Shown here in pieces: positions 58,215 through 64,000 of a stretch of 64,000 bases of DNA. Numbering within the stretch: the stretch's first letter is position 1; every line of letters starts with the position of its first letter. Origin of the DNA: Costus lasius. Lineage: Eukaryota; Streptophyta; Magnoliopsida; Zingiberales; Costaceae. A program made the translations under genes and the position numbers. The notes below the pieces were generated by a model. It worked only from the letters and a program-made list of their open reading frames with translations. It did no database searches and had not been told where the DNA came from. Where the stretch lies: the NCBI GenBank assembly GCA_027563935.2, contig CM050447.1, positions 78,539,461 to 78,603,460 on the forward strand, read 5' to 3'.

Positions 58215-59139
58215 CTCATTATTTTTTTATGGATCTCGGATTCTTATTTCCCAACAAATAGCAAAAATAGACTAAACCTCAACTAGGTTGATCAATTGAT
58301 CTAAATTCACAAATCATACTAATATACTCATTTTATTCAAAATAGAAGTTTCACTTTTAAATTTCATTCTTCAAATAATATATCTCCCCAAAATTTTATG
58401 CATCAATCAATGTCATATCTCAATAGACAAATATGTATTGAAGAAATAAATTTGACATGATGGAGTTATGTTTTCAATCATGAATTTGAGATCATCAATC
58501 ATTCAAGTCATCAACAGTATAAATTAAGAGTGAACTCATCATCACCATCAATTATCACAATATCATATCAACAAAAATATATCATCATGTATATCATATC
58601 AAACATCAGAATATCAAAATATCATACAACCCCATCGAATCAGTAAAGGTCAATATCATCATCATCATACAACCATATCGAAATAAGAATAATAGGCATG
58701 TTAAACAGAATGCAGTGGCGGCAGTCATGGAAGCACCATCCTTCCCTTTGTCATATAAAACAACAGTGAGATAAAGAAAATCATAGCACAGCAAAAAGGT
58801 AAGGGAAGATAATACTCACAAAGCCTCTACTCATCATCGTCAGATCGCGTAGCCTCCGAGTCTCTCGCTGCAGTCTACTCAGGATCAAAGTATGGGGTTC
58901 CTCCCTGATCACCATGATAGCCATAGTCTCGTAATTTCGTCACAGCTTTCTGGTCGGAAGTAGACTGAAATACGGTACCGTAAAATCTTTTACGGTATTG
59001 CCGTATTTTGCTCCAAATCACGAAAAACCTACAAATAATAAAATAAAAATTAGTCCTAAGCAAAAATCAAGGTAAATAAAACTAAAATAAGGGTTAGAAA
59101 GCTTGGGTTGCCTCCCAAGAAGCGCTAATTTAAAGGTCA

Positions 59140-59770
59140 TTAGCTTGACCCTTTAACACTCGGGTTTGATCGTGAATTTCTAGATCTCAACTCTGATTTT
59201 ACAACATAAGGCTCGATCTTGAAACAGTATCCAAATCTGCTCAGAATTCTTTCTATTTTCTCAATCATCCTAGAGCCTTCTCTTCTTCTCTTCCTCTTTG
59301 GCTTTTTCTTCTTCTGCAATTTCTCATCAATACCCTCAAAAAGATTGTTAGATTCATTATTTGGGGTTTCATCAAACAAACTTGAAACATCATAAATTTC
59401 ATCATTAAATATTTCAATACTACAACAAGATCCTGAGTATGAAAGTTTGTTTGTTGAATCATTAAGACTAAATTCGATCTTGTTATCACATATATCAAAG
59501 GTAATTTTTCCTGATTCCACATCAATTTTTGCTTTAGCTGTGGCCAATACTGGTCTACCCAGAATGATAGGATTTCTACAATTTTCCTCCATGTCCAATA
59601 TTACAAAATCTGCAGGTATGAGAAACTCACCTATTTTTATTGGAATATTCTCTAACATACCTATAGGATACTTCACTGATGAGTCTGCGAGCAGCAAAGA
59701 TATTGATGTAGGCTTTAGCTCTCCCAAATTCAGTTTCCTGTAAGTAGAAAGAGGCATTAAACTTACACTC
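59140..59770 (-). pseudogene. pol: Element J protease end fused to integrase tail
   Basis: From SVSLMPLSTYRKLNLGE the retropepsin continues with TSISLLLADSSVKYPIG, FVILDMEENCRNPIILGRP and KIDVESGKITFDICDNKIEF. The protease/RT linker follows (CCSIEIFNDEIYDVSSLFDE). Instead of RT there is a basic stretch, KLQKKKKPKRKRRREGSR, then FKIEPYVV and a tail (SNPSVKGSS-stop) like the integrase end in B (ANPSVERSS). RT, RNase H and integrase are thus deleted, in frame. Its N-terminal part is at 61995, across solo LTR K. Confidence 0.85.
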
Positions 59771-61994
59771 TGTTGGGGAATGCCGGGTGTAATTTTAAAT
59801 TTTGCAGTCCCAGGACGCAGCGGAAGAAGCATTACACCCGAAACACATTCCTTTCCCAAGGATCCATGCGAGTGAGTATACACAAGGATGTGATAGAGAT
59901 ATACCTCTTTTGCTTGTCTAGATGTCGAAGCCATGTTGAAGGCGCCCATGTGTTCGCCCTCTACAAGTATCCACGCGTCGACTCCTTGATCGTTGCTCCC
60001 TTCCACGCTTGGTGCTAGCCTCGGGAAGAGAATCAGGCCTTAGGGTTCTTTTTCACTCTTCTTGCGCCACCTCCAAGGTTCATGCGCCAAGAGGAAAGGA
60101 AGATGCCGCCAACTTCTTATTCTCTTTACTCCAAGTGAAGAGGAAGAAGAAGAGCTTCGGCTTTGAGGAAGATGAAGTGGAGCTCACGCCACCAAGTCCT
60201 TCTCCAAGTCACGCCAAGAGGAGAGGAAGGAGAAGACTTGCGGCCACTAGAAGAAGAGTTGCACCACTTTGATGTTGTCGCCCTTTGCTTTGCTCTTGCC
60301 CCTCTATTTGTGCTCACGTCTCCAAGCATTCATCCTCATGAGAGGGCGACAATGAGTCCTATAAATAGGACTAGAGGCGGCAAGAGCAATGGCTAGGATC
60401 ATGCCAAGTGGGCGGCTAGGATAAAGAAGTCTTGAGATAAGGAAAGTCTCAAAGACTTTACCATAAATCTCATTCAACCTATCCTAATTTGCCCAATGGC
60501 CATATCAGCCCAAGGCATACCTTATAGGCACGCATTCCATCCAAGGAAGATGGGCTAGGCGCAACATCCATGAAGAATTCGGCTAGGGTGGTTTCTTGGG
60601 AGAAATTAGGGTTTGAGGTAAGGTAAGTCTCCAAGACATTACCATATTCCTCACCCTACTATCCATATGCGCCCAAGAACTTCCCATAAAAGTTCTCAAG
60701 CCATATCAGCCCCAAGACTTGCCTTAGAGGCAAGTATTCCATCCAAGGAGCAAAGGGGGAGGCGCCTAATGCTTCCTTATGAAGCAACATGCGCCCACTT
60801 CACCCCATTATGCCCTTAGCGCCAATGGGGTATAATTCTTCCCCATTATACCCTTATTTGCTTATACTTCTTCATGATAACTAATTATTGGGCCTCATTG
60901 GATAATGAGCTAGCCCAAACTTCATGGCATGAGTTGATTAAGCCATTGGATCCAATCCAATGCAACCCTAATCCAAATGTGACCAATCTAGGTCAATTTT
61001 GGGTCAACCTGCCAAAAATGAAGTTTGGCTCCAATAACTTTCTTCCAACTCATCAGGCCCATTGGCGCTGATGAAATCTTCCAAATGGATCCAAGTTATC
61101 CAATAACTTGATCCTAAGGCTTCTGATTAAAGCAACGTCAAGAGTCTATTGCGTGTGACCCCGTAGGATCCATATGACCATGGCAATGATGTAAACATCA
61201 TAAGTAGTGAGGGGTATCTAGCAACACATCACTACTACCCATGTCATAGGACTTAAGTCATTATGGCAACAACTCCTAACAAGCAACGAGGATTCCCATT
61301 GCATTACAGATCCCTTTGCCTAAGCTGATATCCTGCCATTGGATTAGTCTCAAGTTTATTATCCAATGCATTGGTCATGACTCAACAAGTGTGGCCACAC
61401 TTTCCTGTCATGCACCAATAAGGTGGGGCGCCCCGAGGTGGATATCATGCTTCCTCGGAAGGAAGGGGCAAATCCTACTATTGGTCATCCATGTCTCTAC
61501 GTGACTTATGACATGCCCAATGACAGTCGTTTTGATCTCCCAATTACGGAGAGACGTAAGACTGTATTAAAGCATACCCATCATCAAATCTAGACATGAA
61601 CTCCTCAAGTCTAAGGATCAATGCAAAACCTCTTGCATGTGAGATTGACTTGTTGACTAGACAAGTCAATCCTCACGGTGGATCACTCCAGTGCATCCAA
61701 TGCACCTGTATGTCTGTGTTACTGTGCCCCGCACCTAACCAACCCATACACCAGTCTCACATGTACCAAAGCTGTCCCATATCTGCTAAGGTACCTTGTC
61801 TGGGGATAGCTTATGAGAATGGATCCAATCCAAACTCCTGGGACATTATTTATGCAACTCAATACATCAACGCAGGTAGAGAAGTCTGCATAATAACGAC
61901 CATGCCTATATAAAAAGTAATAGTTCTATCAAAGTACATTCAAACAATGCCTGACCATGTCCATACATTGGTCTTTAGGGCATATACACCAACA
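59771..61994 (-). mobile_element. Solo LTR K (Angela/BARE-like Ty1/copia) in element J protease
   Basis: 2224 bp with TGTTGG...CCAACA ends, flanked by perfect CACTC repeats (59766-59770 and 61995-61999). On the minus strand it begins TGTTGGTGTATATGCCCTA, close to Angela/BARE LTR starts, and ends GGCATTCCCCAACA. No coding region remains. The chance frames inside are not genes. Confidence 0.88.
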
Positions 61995-63996
61995 CACTCG
62001 CACCTAAGTCACATAAGGCTCGGTCAAAAGATAGGGTGCCAATTGAACAGGGCACAGAAAAGCTACCTGGATCCTTCAATTTAGGTGGCAATTTATTCTG
62101 TATGACCGCACTACAATCTTTTGTTAGTGTAACCATGCAAGTACCATAATCATCCAATTTTCTTTTACTAGACAATATCTCTTTTAAAAACTTGGCATAA
62201 GATGGCATTTCAATAATAGCTTCAAGAATTGGAACATTAATATAAAGCTTTTTAAAAACTTTAAGAAACTTTCCAAACTTTTTGTCTAGTTTATGTTGAA
62301 CTAACCTTTGAGGAAAAGGTATAGGTGTTTGGTAAGGATTAGGTAAATCAGATTTAGGATTATCTTTCTCACATGATTCCTCCCCTTTTGGTTCATCACC
62401 CTTTCGAGGTGATTAACAAATTTGGGGTTTCTCATGTGAAGAAGATTCTCCTATCTCCAATTCCCTTTTATTATCATTAAGCTTTTCTTCAGTGTTTTCA
62501 AACCTCCCTCTAAGTTCTCCCAGTTGTTTCCCACTTCTAGCCATGATGGCATTATAGTGCTCCCTAGGGTTTATCTCAGGTTTTGCAGGCAATTTCCCAG
62601 GGGGTCTGTAAGGAACACTAGCATACTGTGCAATTTGGTTTTTAAGAATTTTGTTGTGGGCTTCTACTCTATCCAGTCTAGAGTTGATTTGATGAAAATT
62701 TTCCTTAAATTCCTCATTTTGCTTGTTTTGATTTGACATGTATTCTTTTATATTAGACATGAACTGATTTTGGTTGGCCAAAAGTTTTTCAAGTATGGAT
62801 CCCTCATTAGAATTTTGATTTATGTTATGGTTTAGATTTTGCTTTTGGAATCCTTTGTTTTCATTGTTCCCCCCTACATTGTTATTGTTTTTCCATGAAA
62901 GGTTGGGGTGATTTCTCCATCCAGGGTTGTATGTATTAGAATAGGGATCATTAGGTCTACTTTGGTTGTAATTCCCTATGGCGTTCACATGCTCATTACC
63001 CTGATCGACAATTCTACAATATTCAGCAGTATGACCATCATTACCACAGTTTTCACAAGTGATAGCAGAAACAAAAACAGTTTGCATGGAATTTAACTGA
63101 CTTCACAAAAATTTTACCTTCTCTTCTAAGGAGTGTATTTCATCACTTCCACTCTTACCTTGAGAAGGCTTGTACAGTACTCCCCTTTCGGTAGTCCATT
63201 GATTATGGTTTTCTGCCATCTCCTCTAGCAGTCTGAAGGCTTCATCTGGTGTTTTGCTCATAAGAGCTCCTCCTACAGCAGCATCCACAATCATTTTAGT
63301 CTGATCAGATAATGTAATATAAAAAGTTTGCATTAAAGTCTAAAGTTCTATTCCATGGTGAGGACACTTCCGCTGCAGTTCATTGAATCTCTCTCAGGCT
63401 TCACTGAGCGTCTCCCCAATTTTTTGATGAAAGTTTGTAATTTGGTTTCTCAACTCTAGTGTCTTCCTTGGTGGAAAGTACTTGTTCAAGAAGGAATTTG
63501 ACAGTTGATTCCAAGTAGTGAAGGTACCGGCTGGGTGTGAATTAAGCCATGTCTTTGCCCGGTCCCTAAGAGAAAAAGGAAAAAGTCTTAGTCTAAATGC
63601 ATCGTTAGAAACACCATTCATCTTAATAGTATCGCATACGTCAAGAAATAAGGCCAAGTGTTGGTTGGGATCCTCCAGTGGAGATCCTCCAAACTGATCT
63701 TGTTGAAACATTGCAATGAGTTGAGGTTTAATCTCGAAATTGTTGGCCTCAATTGCTGGCCTAGCAATACTAGAACGAATTTCATGATGATTAGGGCCTG
63801 CATAGTCCCTAAGTGTTCTCTGATGGTTCTGATTGTCTCCCATCTCTAAAATCTCTTCTTGTAACTCTGGTTGGGATTGCTCTTGCAGTTCTTCTTGTGA
63901 TGATTCTTCTAACCTCAACTTTCTGCGCGCTCTTAATGTCTTATTGATTTCAGGATCCAATGGTACAAGTGGTCCTGACCTAAGGCTCATGCGCAT
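61995..63996 (-). pseudogene. gag: Element J gag and start of protease
   Basis: The start is the ATG at 63996 (MRMSLRSGPLVPLDPEINKT). The capsid core [21 protein letters not shown] and TFTTWNQLSNSFLNKYFPP is intact to 63394, where TGG has become TGA. Further blocks are VDAAVGGALMSKTPDEAFRL (63333-63103), a perfect knuckle CENCGNDGHTAEYC (63016-63057), YNPGWRNHPNLSWKN, a coiled coil (INSRLDRVEAHNKILKNQ) and SYAKFLKEILSSKRKLDDYG, ending at the protease motif CDLGAS where LTR K is inserted. Stops lie near 63394, 63340, 63100 and 62413. The 5' LTR lies beyond 64000. Confidence 0.9.
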
Positions 63997-64000
63997 GCAA

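Larger units (their letters stand above)
57651..59139 (-). other. Element J 3' non-coding region
   Basis: 1.5 kb with no gene. It holds GCTTGAGGACAAGC near 57675, two conserved hairpins (58060-58119 and 58154-58214), the acidic end of a deleted ORF1 (near 58830, DDDE then CTTTGTGAGTAT), one palindrome pair at 58960-59010 (TACGGTACCGTA; TACGGTATTGCCGTA) and the GGTTGCCTCCCAAGAAGCGC segment at 59105. Confidence 0.72.

Noticed and set aside
60009..60396. Frames inside solo LTR K, with Lys/Arg-rich products
   Set aside because: They lie wholly within a non-coding LTR, and frames on both strands are equally open.

Overview
The window is nuclear DNA of a flowering plant. It holds a single host gene, broken by one stop codon, in about 57 kb of nested LTR retrotransposons. 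The gene's exons are GC-rich, its introns are AT-rich with GT-AG borders, and the element families are typical of angiosperms. A monocot is my best guess from the GC-rich exons, but the species cannot be told from the sequence. No tRNA, rRNA or CRISPR array was seen.

Layout. 1-3993: 5' part of a decayed Ty3/gypsy Athila-like element (A, + strand). 3994-4960: unexplained GC-rich block. 5461-7719 (- strand): eight-exon malectin-like/LRR protein gene with one nonsense codon, and a cluster of W-box cores upstream. 9682-10140: hAT relic. 10240-50150: one Ty1/copia element (G, - strand), split at 11851/46075 by a 34-kb Athila-like element (B, - strand). B was hit three times. Its 3' LTR holds element C (12921-21113, TSD ACCAA), whose own 5' LTR holds a 1.75-kb hAT element (TSD CGGCCAAG). 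Its integrase holds a compound insertion of element D (+) and element E (-), tail to tail, with one shared TSD, CTCAG. Its 5' LTR holds a solo LTR, F (TSD ATTTC).

Right side. An LTR (F2, 50151) in the copia leader is cut by a Tekay/Del-like element (H, 51179). H is cut at 53801 by an LTR/short spacer/LTR array (I and J). J's protease is cut by an Angela-like copia solo LTR (K, TSD CACTC). The far halves of G, F2, H and J should lie beyond position 64000.

How the elements work. A, B, C, D, E, I and J carry a primer binding site matching the 3' end of plant tRNA-Asp. Only A and B retain recognisable gag, protease and RT; B also has RNase H, integrase and an Athila ORF1-like gene in the env position. 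C and E keep only a nucleocapsid-type gag remnant. D keeps ORF1 without gag-pol. J keeps gag and protease but has lost RT, RNase H and integrase. All coding regions of A, B, D, J and G carry stops or frameshifts. C, D, E and J look like dependents of an autonomous relative of B. What the families share is non-coding: arrays of short CG-rich palindromes in LTRs and internal DNA, a 3'-UTR hairpin with compensatory changes, a hairpin within the LTR, and repeated CACTYTCGTGCA motifs near the U5 end.
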